A DNA stretch of 61,415 nucleotides from Euzebya sp. GTDB taxonomy: Bacteria > Actinomycetota > Nitriliruptoria > Euzebyales > Euzebyaceae. The stretch covers positions 1-61,415 of the forward strand of contig NZ_CAXQBR010000097.1 in assembly GCF_964222135.1 (NCBI RefSeq), given 5' to 3'. Position 1 is the first letter of the stretch. Each line of letters starts with the position of its first letter. Of this stretch, positions 8,246-18,752 are shown one piece after another. The notes under the pieces were generated by a model. It did not search any database. It saw only the letters and a program-made list of their open reading frames with translations, and was not told where the DNA came from. The position numbers and the translations under genes are program-made.

Positions 8246-8628
8246 CGGTGATCGACCTCGATGTCGATGGCCACGTCGTCGAGGAGGATCCCGTCGACGC
8301 CGACCCGGGGGTCGCGGGAGGCCATCGAGAAGCCGCGGTCCTCGGTCTCCACCACGTCGACGTGCAGGTCGAGGACCTCGGTCTCGACCGCCCGGGCGAT
8401 GATCCGCTCGACGTCCTGGACGACCCGCCGACCGGTGGTCTCGTCGCTGCAGGCGATGGCGATCCCGAGGCCGCAGCGCTGGCGGAGGTCCTGGTGGTCG
8501 ACCTCCGCGACGGAGACGCCGAGGTCGGTCCGGAGCCGCGACTGGAGCCGCCGGATCACCCCCCGCTTGTCCTTGAGGCTCCGGGACGCGGGGATGTGGA
8601 GGTCGACTTCGACGAGCACGGCGAGCAC
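8242..8628 (-). CDS. ylxP: YlxP/DUF503 family protein
   Basis: A 128-residue DUF503 protein. The family core MLAVLVEVDLHIPASRSLKDKR and GVSVAEVDHQDLRQRCGLGI is clear. The C-terminal third is longer than the usual 95 residues and ends in an acidic segment. The gene normally follows infB directly; here infB is 5.9 kb away. Its biochemical role is not established, although it is linked to ribosome assembly by context. It is translationally coupled to rbfA. Confidence 0.9.
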   Translation of the reverse strand: MLAVLVEVDLHIPASRSLKDKRGVIRRLQSRLRTDLGVSVAEVDHQDLRQRCGLGIAIACSDETTGRRVVQDVERIIARAVETEVLDLHVDVVETEDRGFSMASRDPRVGVDGILLDDVAIDIEVDHR

Positions 8629-8673
8629 CTCGCAAGCGTAGCGGCCACCCCCATGCCCTCATCCGCGGGGGGC

Positions 8674-8704
8674 TTGACCCTCCCGTGGCGTGAAGGTCCA
8701 CCGT
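8674..8704 (+). promoter_or_regulatory. MerR-type promoter with 19-bp spacer and dyad
   Basis: TTGACC (8674-8679) is followed after 19 bases by CACCGT. Between them lies an imperfect inverted repeat, GACCCTCCCG (8676-8685) and CGTGAAGGTC (8689-8698), matching at 8 of 10 positions around a 3-base centre. A long 19-bp spacer with a dyad inside it is the hallmark of promoters controlled by MerR-family regulators. No MerR-family gene is visible nearby. Confidence 0.5.
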
Positions 8705-8710
8705 GTCGGC

Positions 8711-8818
8711 ATGGACGACGCAACGGACACCACCCACATGACCGACCCGAACGCCGAGCGACCCACGCGCCCGATCGACGAGGCCATGGAGGACGTGCGG
8801 TCGCGCATGACCACGTGA
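8711..8818 (+). CDS. 35-residue peptide or gene remnant behind the MerR-type promoter
   Basis: An ATG frame of 35 codons begins 6 bases after the -10 box of the MerR-type promoter, so a transcript could be leaderless. The peptide starts MDDATDTTHMTDPNAERP and ends MEDVRSRMTT; it is acidic, hydrophilic and without a membrane segment. I do not recognise it. It may be a real small protein or the surviving first codons of a deleted target gene. The decayed surroundings favour the second reading. Confidence 0.35.
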   Translation: MDDATDTTHMTDPNAERPTRPIDEAMEDVRSRMTT

Positions 8819-9361
8819 GCTGGGCGACGCCCGGACGTCCGGCTCGAGCACGACGGACGTCCGGCCCAGCGCGGTGGATTCCGACCCGGCCGTCATCGCC
8901 CCACGGGCGCCTCGCGGGCGAGCCGACCGGCAGCACGCCGTCCGTGATCGCCCCACGGGCGCATGGCGGGCGAGCCGACCGGCAGCACGCCGGCCGTGAT
9001 CGCCCCACGCGCGCATGGCGGGCGAGTCGACCGGCAGCACGCCGGCCGTGATCGCCCCGGGAAGGGCGCCGGCAACCGCGACTCGGGCCGAGTCATCGGC
9101 GGAGGTGGCGCATCAGCAGGCCGTCCGAGAGGGCACAGGGTCGCGGGCGATCTCGCGTCAGCTGCCCGGGCGATCCCCCGACCGGCCGTCCCCGCCGGCG
9201 CGAGCGGCTGCGGATCGCGACGACGAGCAGGCGGATGTCAGCGACGAGCCGTCCGAGGGCTTCGCCGACCGTGATCTGGCGGTGTGATCGGCGAAGGGCC
9301 TCTCTGCGATTGGATCACGTGTGACAGTCGACGACCACGGCCACCGACCCGGACGCGCCGC
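8819..9361. other. 543 bases without a recognisable gene, mostly repeats and relics
   Basis: Apart from the 52-bp array at 8892-9058 this stretch holds no frame that resembles a known protein on either strand. One 9-bp inverted repeat, CTTCGCCGA (9260-9268) and TCGGCGAAG (9288-9296), encloses a TGA that closes an open plus-strand frame and may be an old terminator. The region reads as decayed sequence between ylxP and the broken ArsR-type gene. Confidence 0.5.
8892..9058. repeat. 52-bp tandem array, 3.2 units
   Basis: Units start at 8892, 8944 and 8996, each 52 bp, with a partial fourth at 9048-9058. Units differ at only a few positions each. The conserved start of the unit is GTGATCGCCCCACGGGCGCA. 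A closely related core recurs in a 51-bp array at 41135-41275, so this is a dispersed family rather than a local accident. Confidence 0.9.
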
Positions 9362-9863
9362 GTGACCGAACCCCTCACCCCCGAGCGGCTCCGGGCCATG
9401 GCCCACCCCCTCCGCCAGCGGCACCACCAGCTACCACCTGCGGCAGCTCGCGAAGGCGGGGTTCATCGAGGAGGCGTCGGACGTCGGGACGGGACGCGAC
9501 CGCTACTGGCGGGTCGCCGGCGGGTGGTCGCTCGAGAACGACCTGATCGACGCCCCCGAGACGGCCGATGATGCCGCGATCGTCCTGGACCGGGTCATCG
9601 AAGGGCGCGTCGAGCGGATCCGCGCATGGCGTCGAGAGGCGATGCGCTGGCCCGCGCCGTGGCGGGATGCGACGCAGCTGTCGAACTCGCGCCTGGTCCT
9701 CACCGCCGAGCAGGTGCGCGCGCTCGGCGAGGAGCTCCTCGCGGTCGTCAACCGCTACGAGCAGGGCCAGGCACCGGCCGGGACGCCCGGCACCGCCCGC
9801 GTGGTCGTGCACACCGACGTGTTCCTGACGGGGGAGCCGTCCGAGGGGCCGCCGGGCAGCTGA
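9362..9863 (+). pseudogene. ArsR-type (winged-helix) regulator with internal frame-shifting deletion
   Basis: The GTG at 9362 encodes VTEPLTPERLRAMAHPLRQR, the usual first helix of ArsR/HTH_20 regulators. The next family-like segment, GTTSYHLRQLAKAGFIEE, is in a different frame and the roughly 20-25 residues that should lie between (first helix-turn-helix half) are missing. After that the second frame continues intact through DRYWRVAGGW and a C-terminal domain to the TGA at 9863. The junction reads CAGCGGCACC, where the left (CAGCGG) and right (AGCGGCACC) family sequences share AGCGG, as expected for a deletion between short direct repeats. No functional DNA-binding domain can be made. Confidence 0.75.
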
Positions 9864-9892
9864 GGTCCACCCGGCCGGCGCCGCACATCGAG

Positions 9893-9920
9893 CGAGCCCC
9901 CGCCGATCGGCGGGGGCTCG
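9893..9920. terminator. bidirectional terminator, 14-bp perfect palindrome
   Basis: A 28-base perfect palindrome, whose left arm is CGAGCCCCCGCCGA, lies between the converging ArsR pseudogene (stop 9863) and the PfpI-family gene (stop 9938). It can serve both directions. Confidence 0.75.
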
Positions 9921-9937
9921 ATGTCGTTTCGGGCGGG

Positions 9938-10516
9938 TCAGGCGACGGAGCGGGACTGCTCGGCGTGTCGGCCCTCGGCGATCTCCTCGACGACCTTCGC
10001 GCAGAACGCGTCGAGGTCACCGGGGTTCCGGCTGGTGACGAGACCCTGGTCGACCACGACCTCCTCGTCGACCCACGTGCCGCCGGCGTTGCGGATGTCG
10101 GTCTGCAGCGACGGGTAGGACGTCAGCGTCCGACCGCTGACCGCGTCCGCCTCGACCAGCGTCCAGGGGCCGTGGCATATCGCCGCGACGGGCTTGGACT
10201 GGGAGAAGAAGGTCCGGATGAAGCTGACGACGTCCTCGGACGCCCGGAGCGTGTCGGCGCCCACCGTGCCGCCGGGGATGACGACGCCGTCGTAGTCGTC
10301 GGCGCTGACGTCGCCGATCGCGTGCGTGATCGGGTAGCTCCCGCCGGGGTCGAGGTCGGAGTTGACGGTCTGGGCCTCGCCGGTCTCGGTGGAGATCACG
10401 TGGACCTGCGCGCCGGCGCCGGTCAGGGCCTCCCGGGGCTGGACGAACTCGGGCTCCTCGGTGCCGCGGGGGGCCACCAGGAGTGCGACGGTCTTGCCGG
10501 TCAGGTCGTGTGCCAT
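9938..10516 (-). CDS. DJ-1/PfpI family protein
   Basis: A 192-residue class I glutamine amidotransferase-like protein of the DJ-1/PfpI group. The nucleophile elbow AAICHGPW places Cys114-His115 as expected, with an acidic residue early in the chain (Glu20/21). Members include glyoxalase-like protein deglycases, chaperones and peptidases; substrate cannot be told from sequence. It begins at ATG 10516, because the upstream extension is not conserved-looking. It sits downstream of the cupin and cupredoxin-like genes, separated by a hairpin. Confidence 0.88.
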   Translation of the reverse strand: MAHDLTGKTVALLVAPRGTEEPEFVQPREALTGAGAQVHVISTETGEAQTVNSDLDPGGSYPITHAIGDVSADDYDGVVIPGGTVGADTLRASEDVVSFIRTFFSQSKPVAAICHGPWTLVEADAVSGRTLTSYPSLQTDIRNAGGTWVDEEVVVDQGLVTSRNPGDLDAFCAKVVEEIAEGRHAEQSRSVA

Positions 10517-10580
10517 GGGGTCTCCTCTGGGCTGTGGCTGGTGTGGCGTTGCGATGTGCGCCACCCACGCCCTGACCAGC

Positions 10581-10622
10581 ACCCCGGGGTCCCGAAACCG
10601 ACCGGTCGGGCCCCCGGGGGGT
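10581..10622 (-). terminator. hairpin after the cupredoxin-like lipoprotein gene
   Basis: ACCCCGGGGTCCCG (10581-10594) can pair with CGGGCCCCCGGGGGGT (10607-10622) with a mismatch and a two-base bulge. It starts 9 bases after the stop of the minus-strand lipoprotein gene at 10631. Confidence 0.45.
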
Positions 10623-10630
10623 GTGGGCCG

Positions 10631-11224
10631 TCAGCCGACCGTGATCTCGCCCAGCATCCCCTGGGTGAAGTGGGGAGGGCCGCCGCCGACGTCCGGAGGT
10701 CCCCCCTCGGACTCCGCGCTCGCCTCGAGGTAGGTCTGGGGGTCGACGCCGGTCGGGATGAAGCAGAAGATCGCGTAGCGGCCCTCCTCGGCGAGGGTGC
10801 CGTCGCCGACGGCGGCGATCTGCTCGCCGCCCGGTGGGGCGAGCAGGACGGCGGTGGGTTCACCGAGCGTCGAGAGCAGCTCGTCGGGGGCGAGCTCGGC
10901 CAGCTCGGTGGCCGGCCGCTCCTCGTCATCGGCGAGGCGGAAGGCGACCAGCTCGTGCAGCTCGGCCTCGGCGTCGTTGGTCACGGTGAGGCGGGTGCCG
11001 GGCGCCACCTCGCCGGGCAGCCCGGCGAAGGCGAAGTCGACCAGGCCGACCTCGATGACGTCGGTTCCCTCGTCGTCACCGGTCGTGTCCGCTGCGGCTT
11101 CGGCGGCGTCGTCTGCAGCACAGCCGGAGAGGGCGATGAGGAGGGCGATCACGACCCCGATCGCGACGCCGACCGCCATCCGCGAGGGGGATGGCCGGGG
11201 ACGGGACCGTCGGTCCTCGGCCAT
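10631..11224 (-). CDS. lipoprotein with cupredoxin-like domain
   Basis: A 197-residue exported lipoprotein: basic N-terminus, hydrophobic segment and lipobox LSGC at about residue 34. After an acidic linker the mature part (VIEVGLVDFAFAGLPGEVAPGTRL) has the strand pattern of plastocyanin/cupredoxin-like proteins, including a late YAIFCFIPTG segment with Cys and a nearby HF..GM sequence. I see Cys, His and Met candidates for copper ligands but their spacing is not standard, so copper binding is uncertain. The start codon overlaps the cupin stop (TGATG), indicating a coupled pair. Confidence 0.6.
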   Translation of the reverse strand: MAEDRRSRPRPSPSRMAVGVAIGVVIALLIALSGCAADDAAEAAADTTGDDEGTDVIEVGLVDFAFAGLPGEVAPGTRLTVTNDAEAELHELVAFRLADDEERPATELAELAPDELLSTLGEPTAVLLAPPGGEQIAAVGDGTLAEEGRYAIFCFIPTGVDPQTYLEASAESEGGPPDVGGGPPHFTQGMLGEITVG

Positions 11225-11757
11225 CAGCGCACCTCCCCCACCGGCTCGGCCGGCAGCGCGGCCGGCGGCGGACCGACGACGTCGATGCCGTGGGCGGCGC
11301 AGACGTCGGCCACGTGGGCGGCGTCGATGTAGGCGGCGGTCGGGATGGTCGGGACGTCGGTCGCGACGCCGAGGGCGACCACCATCCGGTCGAAGGTCGG
11401 CGCGGCGGTCCGGGAGGCGGTCACGCAGATGAACCGGGCGGTGTCGCTCAGCACCTGGAAGGTGTGGGGCACGCCGCTCGGCAACATGACCACCGCCCCC
11501 TCCTCGGCGGTCAGCCGGCGTGCACCCGCGGTGCAGTCGATGCGGCCGTCGAGCATGACGAACAGCTCGTCCTCGTCGCGATGGCGGTGCAGCGGCGGGC
11601 CGAAGCCGCGGGGGGCGGTGAACTCGATGGCGCTCATCGCGCCGAGCTCGCCGGCGCTGACCTTGACCGTGGCCAGGTGGTTGAGGAAGTGCAGGTGGTG
11701 CCCGGAGCCGGGTGCGATGACCTCGGGGCTCCGGGCCGGGGTTGTCGTGGTGTCCAT
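11224..11757 (-). CDS. cupin-domain protein
   Basis: A 177-residue single-domain cupin. The first cupin motif appears as GPPLHRHRDEDELFVMLDG and the second as LPSGVPHTFQV, giving the expected His/His/Glu and later His metal ligands. The protein continues with a helical C-terminus. Cupins of this type include dioxygenases and sugar-binding proteins, and no substrate can be assigned. The ATG at 11757 was chosen over one 7 codons upstream because the latter adds an unstructured lead; both are possible. It is coupled to the lipoprotein gene and lies 55 bases after the hydrolase-SARP regulator. Confidence 0.8.
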   Translation of the reverse strand: MDTTTTPARSPEVIAPGSGHHLHFLNHLATVKVSAGELGAMSAIEFTAPRGFGPPLHRHRDEDELFVMLDGRIDCTAGARRLTAEEGAVVMLPSGVPHTFQVLSDTARFICVTASRTAAPTFDRMVVALGVATDVPTIPTAAYIDAAHVADVCAAHGIDVVGPPPAALPAEPVGEVR

Positions 11758-11812
11758 GCGCGGACCGTGCACGGGCACCCTTCGGAGAACCTTCAGGTCC
11801 GCCGGACGTTCC

Positions 11813-13384
11813 TCAGCTGCCGATCACGTCGGCGAGGGACGGGACCGGCAGGTCGAGCTCCGCCATGGCCGCCGCCCACGCGTCGTGGGCGCGCCGGGCC
11901 GCTTCCAACCCGCCGTCGCCCGCCGCGAGGCGGACCAGCGCGCGGTGGGCGGCCTCGTCGTAGCGGTCCAGTGACAGGAGGCGGCGGGCCAGGTCCCCCG
12001 CGCGGCCGGTGGCGCCGGTGGCGATCGCCTCCGCGAGCAGCCGGCGGGCGGCGTCAGCCGCCCGTGAGCGGGCCGCCTCACGCACCGGTTCCGCCCAGCC
12101 CTCGTAGCGGTCCTCGGGCAGGAACTCACCGGTGTAGGTGTCCAGGGTCCCCGCGTCGTCGGTCGCCCGGTGGAGGTCCTCCAGGTCGGTGACGACCTGC
12201 TCGAGGTCGAGGCGGACGGTCTCGCGGTCGGCGATGACCCCGCCGCGCAGCACGCGCCGCACCGTGGACAGCTGCACCGACAGCCTCGCGCCCAACCTGC
12301 GGCGATCCACCTCGTCCGGCCACAGCAGGTCGAACAGCTCCTCGCGGGTCACCGGCCACCCCCGGGCGGCCACCAGCCGCTTGCACAGCTGCCGCGCGAG
12401 CCGCGAGCCCCACGCGCTGACCGGCACCTCGTCGCCGTCGACGGTGGCGGCGAAGCGCCCGAGGGTGAGGATCCGGACAGCCGGTGGGGTGGCGGCGGCC
12501 ACGCGGGTCGAGCGGACCTGGCCGGTCACGAACCGCTCGTAGGCGTCCATCCACCCGTCGACATCACCCGCGTAGGCGAAGTGGTCCACACCGGGCTGCT
12601 CGAGGAGGACCGCGTCCGGGACGGCCTCCGCCACCTCGCGACCGCGCTCGACCGAGACGACGCGGTCCTCGGTGCGGTGGATGACCATGACGGGCACCGC
12701 GAGGGCGGGGAGGACCTCACGAGCATCCATGTGGATGGACAGCTCGAGGAGGTCCCGCAGCGAGTCCTGGCTGGCTGCGACGCGTTCGTAGCGCTGGTGC
12801 CACTCGACGAACGACGGGTCGGCGGCCACCAGGCTGGGCGCGAAGGCGTGCGCGACGGGCGACTCTGGCGTGCCCCACGCCGCGGCGAACAGGCGGTGCA
12901 CCGTCCGCAGCTCGGCGAGCTCCTGCTCGGACAGGTCGGCGGGGTGCAGCGAGGCGCCGGAGCCGAACAGCATCACGCTGGCGACCCGGTCGGGGTAGGT
13001 GGCGGCGAACAGCAGCGTCATCGGCCCCCCCTCGGAGGACCCGAAGAGGTGGGCGCGCCCGATGCCGGCGTCGTCCATCACCGCCCGGAGGTCCTCGACC
13101 CGCTCGTCGACGTCGGCGACACGGCTGCGCCGGTCGCTGCACCCGGTTCCGCGCTTGTCGAAGTGCAGGTAGGTGCAGAAGGACGCGAAGCGCGTCAACA
13201 TCCCGCGGATCTCGGGGCGCTCCCAGGACACCTCGATGTTCTGGGCGGTCGGCGGGATCGCCACGACTGTCTCCGACCCGGCCCCGAACCGCTGGTAGGC
13301 CAGCCTGGCACCGCGTGCCTGGGCGAAGCGGATCGGGGGCACCTCCCCCTCGGCCAGTGGACCCGCGCCCGCCACCTCCTCCAT
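11813..13384 (-). CDS. alpha/beta hydrolase fused to a SARP-type DNA-binding + BTAD regulator
   Basis: A 523-residue fusion. Residues of about 20-285 form an alpha/beta hydrolase with HFDKRGTGCSDR, nucleophile elbow GSSEGG (Ser117), acid around HRTED (Asp240) and DHFA (His268), so the triad looks intact. Residues 303-398 are an OmpR-like winged helix of the SARP type (VRILTLGRFAATVDG, WGSRLARQLCKRLV, REELFDLLWPDE), and 400-520 a bacterial transcriptional activator (BTAD) domain. It probably acts as a transcription factor that senses a small molecule through the hydrolase fold, perhaps controlling the cupin/cupredoxin genes downstream. ATG 13384 has AGGAG at 13390-13394 and a TATATG box at 13402-13407. 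Confidence 0.82.
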   Translation of the reverse strand: MEEVAGAGPLAEGEVPPIRFAQARGARLAYQRFGAGSETVVAIPPTAQNIEVSWERPEIRGMLTRFASFCTYLHFDKRGTGCSDRRSRVADVDERVEDLRAVMDDAGIGRAHLFGSSEGGPMTLLFAATYPDRVASVMLFGSGASLHPADLSEQELAELRTVHRLFAAAWGTPESPVAHAFAPSLVAADPSFVEWHQRYERVAASQDSLRDLLELSIHMDAREVLPALAVPVMVIHRTEDRVVSVERGREVAEAVPDAVLLEQPGVDHFAYAGDVDGWMDAYERFVTGQVRSTRVAAATPPAVRILTLGRFAATVDGDEVPVSAWGSRLARQLCKRLVAARGWPVTREELFDLLWPDEVDRRRLGARLSVQLSTVRRVLRGGVIADRETVRLDLEQVVTDLEDLHRATDDAGTLDTYTGEFLPEDRYEGWAEPVREAARSRAADAARRLLAEAIATGATGRAGDLARRLLSLDRYDEAAHRALVRLAAGDGGLEAARRAHDAWAAAMAELDLPVPSLADVIGS

Positions 13385-13513
13385 CACGTCTCCTGGGTGA
13401 CCATATATCGGTCGACCGGGGCGGCGCACGTCACCGGTCCACGTCCGGAGCTAAGGGTCGGCGACGTCCTGCCGAGGAAGACCCCCAGGACCGACTGTGA
13501 GAGGAACCACCCC
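13385..13513. promoter_or_regulatory. divergent promoter region between the regulator and the DHH gene
   Basis: The most AT-rich spot in this part of the window, CCATATATCGG (13401-13411), lies between GGTGA and GGTCGACC. On the minus strand it provides a TATATG -10 box 17 bases before the regulator's start codon. The plus-strand DHH gene has GAGAGGA before its ATG. An operator for the adjacent regulator could overlap the palindromic GGTCGACC. Confidence 0.4.
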
Positions 13514-14455
13514 ATGGCCCACCGACTGGTGACCCGGAGCGACTTCGACGGCCTGGTGTGCGCCGTGCTCCTGACCGAGCTCGGACTGATCGACGAGATC
13601 CTGTTCGTGCACCCGAAGGACGTCCAGGACGGCGTGGTCGAGATGTCCGAGCGCGACATCACCACGAACCTCCCCTACGACCCGCGGGCCGGGCTGGTCT
13701 TCGACCACCACCGGTCCGAGACGACCCGGGTGGGTGAGCGCGACAACCACGTCATCGACCCCGACGCCCCGTCGGCGGCCCGCGTGGTCTTCGACCACTA
13801 CGGCGGTGCGGCGCGCTTCCCGACCATCTCGCCGGAGATGATGGAGGCGGTCGACAAGGCGGACTCCGCGGCCTACGACGTCGAGGAGATCCTCCACGCC
13901 GAGGGTTGGACGCTCCTCAACTTCCTGATGGACGCCCGCACCGGCCTGGGCCGCTTCCGGCAGTTCCGCGTGTCGAACTACGACCTGATGATGCAGCTCA
14001 TCGACTACTGCCGGAACCACACGGTGGAGGAGATCCTGACCCTCCCCGACGTCGCCGAGCGCGTGGAGCTGTACCGCGCGCAGTCCGAGGCCTTCACCGC
14101 GCAGCTCCGCCGGGTCGCCCGGGTCGAGGGTGACGTGGTCGTCCTGGACCTCCGCGAGGAGGAGGTCATCCACGCCGGCAACCGCTTCATGGTCTACGCG
14201 CTGTTCCCCGAGGCGACCGTGTCGGTCCACGTGATGTGGGGCCGGGCGAAGCAGAACACCGTGCTGGCGGTCGGCAAGTCGATCGTGGACCGCTCCTCGG
14301 CGGCGGACATCGGCGACCTGATGCTGCGCTTCGGCGGCGGCGGGCACCGCAACGCCGGCACCTGCCAGGTCGACCACGACGAGGCGGCGGCGACCCTGGA
14401 CACCGTCGTGCGGGCGCTGAACGCCGCGGGACGGCGCCTGCCCGCGACCGTCTAG
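13514..14455 (+). CDS. DHH-family phosphoesterase (exopolyphosphatase-like)
   Basis: A 313-residue DHH protein distinct from the NrnA paralogue at 6829. Motifs are SDFDGLVCAVLL near the N-terminus, VFDHHRSE, DKADSAAY and the C-terminal RFGGGGHRNAGTC. This set resembles exopolyphosphatase-like or oligonucleotide-hydrolysing members found mainly in actinobacteria and deltaproteobacteria. Substrate (polyphosphate, pAp, nanoRNA or cyclic dinucleotide products) is not determinable by eye. It is the only intact plus-strand gene in the island and converges on infB. Confidence 0.85.
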   Translation: MAHRLVTRSDFDGLVCAVLLTELGLIDEILFVHPKDVQDGVVEMSERDITTNLPYDPRAGLVFDHHRSETTRVGERDNHVIDPDAPSAARVVFDHYGGAARFPTISPEMMEAVDKADSAAYDVEEILHAEGWTLLNFLMDARTGLGRFRQFRVSNYDLMMQLIDYCRNHTVEEILTLPDVAERVELYRAQSEAFTAQLRRVARVEGDVVVLDLREEEVIHAGNRFMVYALFPEATVSVHVMWGRAKQNTVLAVGKSIVDRSSAADIGDLMLRFGGGGHRNAGTCQVDHDEAAATLDTVVRALNAAGRRLPATV

Positions 14456-14483
14456 CGCGGGGCGGACCCCCGCTCCCCCGACG

Positions 14484-14517
14484 ACGACGGTCGGCCGCTC
14501 AAGCGGCCGGCCGTCGT
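14484..14517. terminator. bidirectional terminator between the DHH gene and infB
   Basis: ACGACGGTCGGCCGC (14484-14498) pairs with GCGGCCGGCCGTCGT (14503-14517) over 15 positions with one mismatch and a 4-base loop. It lies between two converging genes. Confidence 0.75.
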
Positions 14518-14528
14518 GGTGTCGATGG

Positions 14529-17450
<2,922 letters not shown>

Positions 17451-17514
17451 TCCTGGGTGATGGGGTTCGCGCCAGCTGCGCGGGGGATGTCTGGTGGGCC
17501 GGGAAGCGCACGAA

Positions 17515-17545
17515 CCCACCCTGCGGGGCGCCTCCCGAGGGTGGG
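17515..17545 (-). terminator. hairpin between nusA and infB
   Basis: CCCACCCT (17515-17522) and AGGGTGGG (17538-17545) form a perfect 8-bp stem with a GC-rich 15-base loop in the 173-base gap. It may be an attenuator rather than a full terminator, since infB has no other obvious promoter. The gap is too short to hold ylxR, which usually lies here. Confidence 0.4.
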
Positions 17546-17623
17546 ATGGGTGCTGTCTGGGTTCTCCGGGTCGGACGGGGCCCGATGAGCCGTCGCCGCG
17601 ACCGCGCTAGCCCTGTCCCAACC

Positions 17624-18703
17624 TTACTCCTCGACCGGCGCCGTCGCTTCCCCGGTGTCGGCGCCGGGCTCGATCGGGTTGCCGTACTCGTCGATCTCAC
17701 CGCGGTCGAGGGCCGCCTGGAACGCGGCCTGCTCCTCGGCGAACTGCGTCTCGGACTTGATGTCGATCCGCCAGCGGGTCAGGCGGGCGGCGAGCCGCGC
17801 GTTCTGGCCCTCCCGCCCGATGGCGAGGGACAGCTGGTAGTCGGGCACGACGACGAGGGCGGTCTGGTCCTCGGGGTAGAGGTAGACCTCGGACACCTTC
17901 GCCGGGCTGAGGGCGTTGGCCACCAGCTGCGCCGGCTCGGCGGACCAGGTGACGATGTCGATCTTCTCCTGGTTGAGCGCCTCGACGATCGAGCGGACCC
18001 GCGTGCCCTTCGGCCCGACGCAGGCGCCGACCGGGTCGACGGCGGGGTCGTGGGTCGCGACGGCGATCTTGGTCCGGTAGCCGGCCTCGCGGGCGACGCC
18101 GCGGATCTCGATGGTGCCGGCCTCGATCTCGGGGACCTCGAGGCGGAACAGCGATGCGACCAGGTCCGGGTGGGACCGGCTGACGATGATCTGGGGCCCC
18201 TTCATCGACTTGCGGACCTCGGTGACGATCGCGCGCATGCGCGCCCCGTGCTCGTAGCGCTCGGTGGCGACCTGCTCGGCGACGGGCAGGACCGCCTCGG
18301 CGTTGCCGAGGTCGAGCACGACGACGCGGTTGTCGTGGATCTGGATGGTGCCGGTGACCAGGTCGCCCTGCTTGCCGGAGTACTCGCCGTAGGTCAGCTC
18401 CCGCTCGGCCTCGCGCAGCCGCTGGGTGAGGACCTGCTTGACGGTCTGGGCGATCATCCGACCACCGGCGTCCGCCGGCGTGTCGACCCACTCGTCGACG
18501 ACGTTGCCGTCCTCGTCGAGGCGCTGGGCGAACACCGTCACCTCACCGTTGCCCCGGTCGATGACGACCCGGGCCTCCTCGGCATCTGAGTTGCTCCGCT
18601 TGTAGGCGTTGGCGAGCGCCCCCTCCATGGCCTCGAGGACGGTCTCGAAGGAGAGGTTCTTCTCGCGTGCGATCGCCTGCAGGGCACCGATCTCGACGTT
18701 CAT
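17624..18703 (-). CDS. nusA: transcription termination/antitermination protein NusA
   Basis: A 359-residue NusA of the short actinobacterial type, without C-terminal acidic repeats. It binds RNA polymerase and nascent RNA and modulates pausing, termination and rRNA antitermination. The N-terminal domain begins MNVEIGALQAIAREKNLSFE. An S1 domain lies around GDLVTGTIQ, and two KH domains follow, with PVGACVGPKGTRVRSI and LAIGREGQNARLAARL. The order rimP-nusA-infB is the classic operon. Confidence 0.97.
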   Translation of the reverse strand: MNVEIGALQAIAREKNLSFETVLEAMEGALANAYKRSNSDAEEARVVIDRGNGEVTVFAQRLDEDGNVVDEWVDTPADAGGRMIAQTVKQVLTQRLREAERELTYGEYSGKQGDLVTGTIQIHDNRVVVLDLGNAEAVLPVAEQVATERYEHGARMRAIVTEVRKSMKGPQIIVSRSHPDLVASLFRLEVPEIEAGTIEIRGVAREAGYRTKIAVATHDPAVDPVGACVGPKGTRVRSIVEALNQEKIDIVTWSAEPAQLVANALSPAKVSEVYLYPEDQTALVVVPDYQLSLAIGREGQNARLAARLTRWRIDIKSETQFAEEQAAFQAALDRGEIDEYGNPIEPGADTGEATAPVEE

Positions 18704-18752
18704 GGTGTTCTCGTCCCCTCCTCGGAGAGCGTCTCGTGGGCGGCACCTGCGG

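Noticed and set aside
8892-9058. Possible CRISPR array from the 52-bp periodicity
   Set aside because: The entire unit is conserved, so there are no unique spacers; it is a simple tandem repeat.
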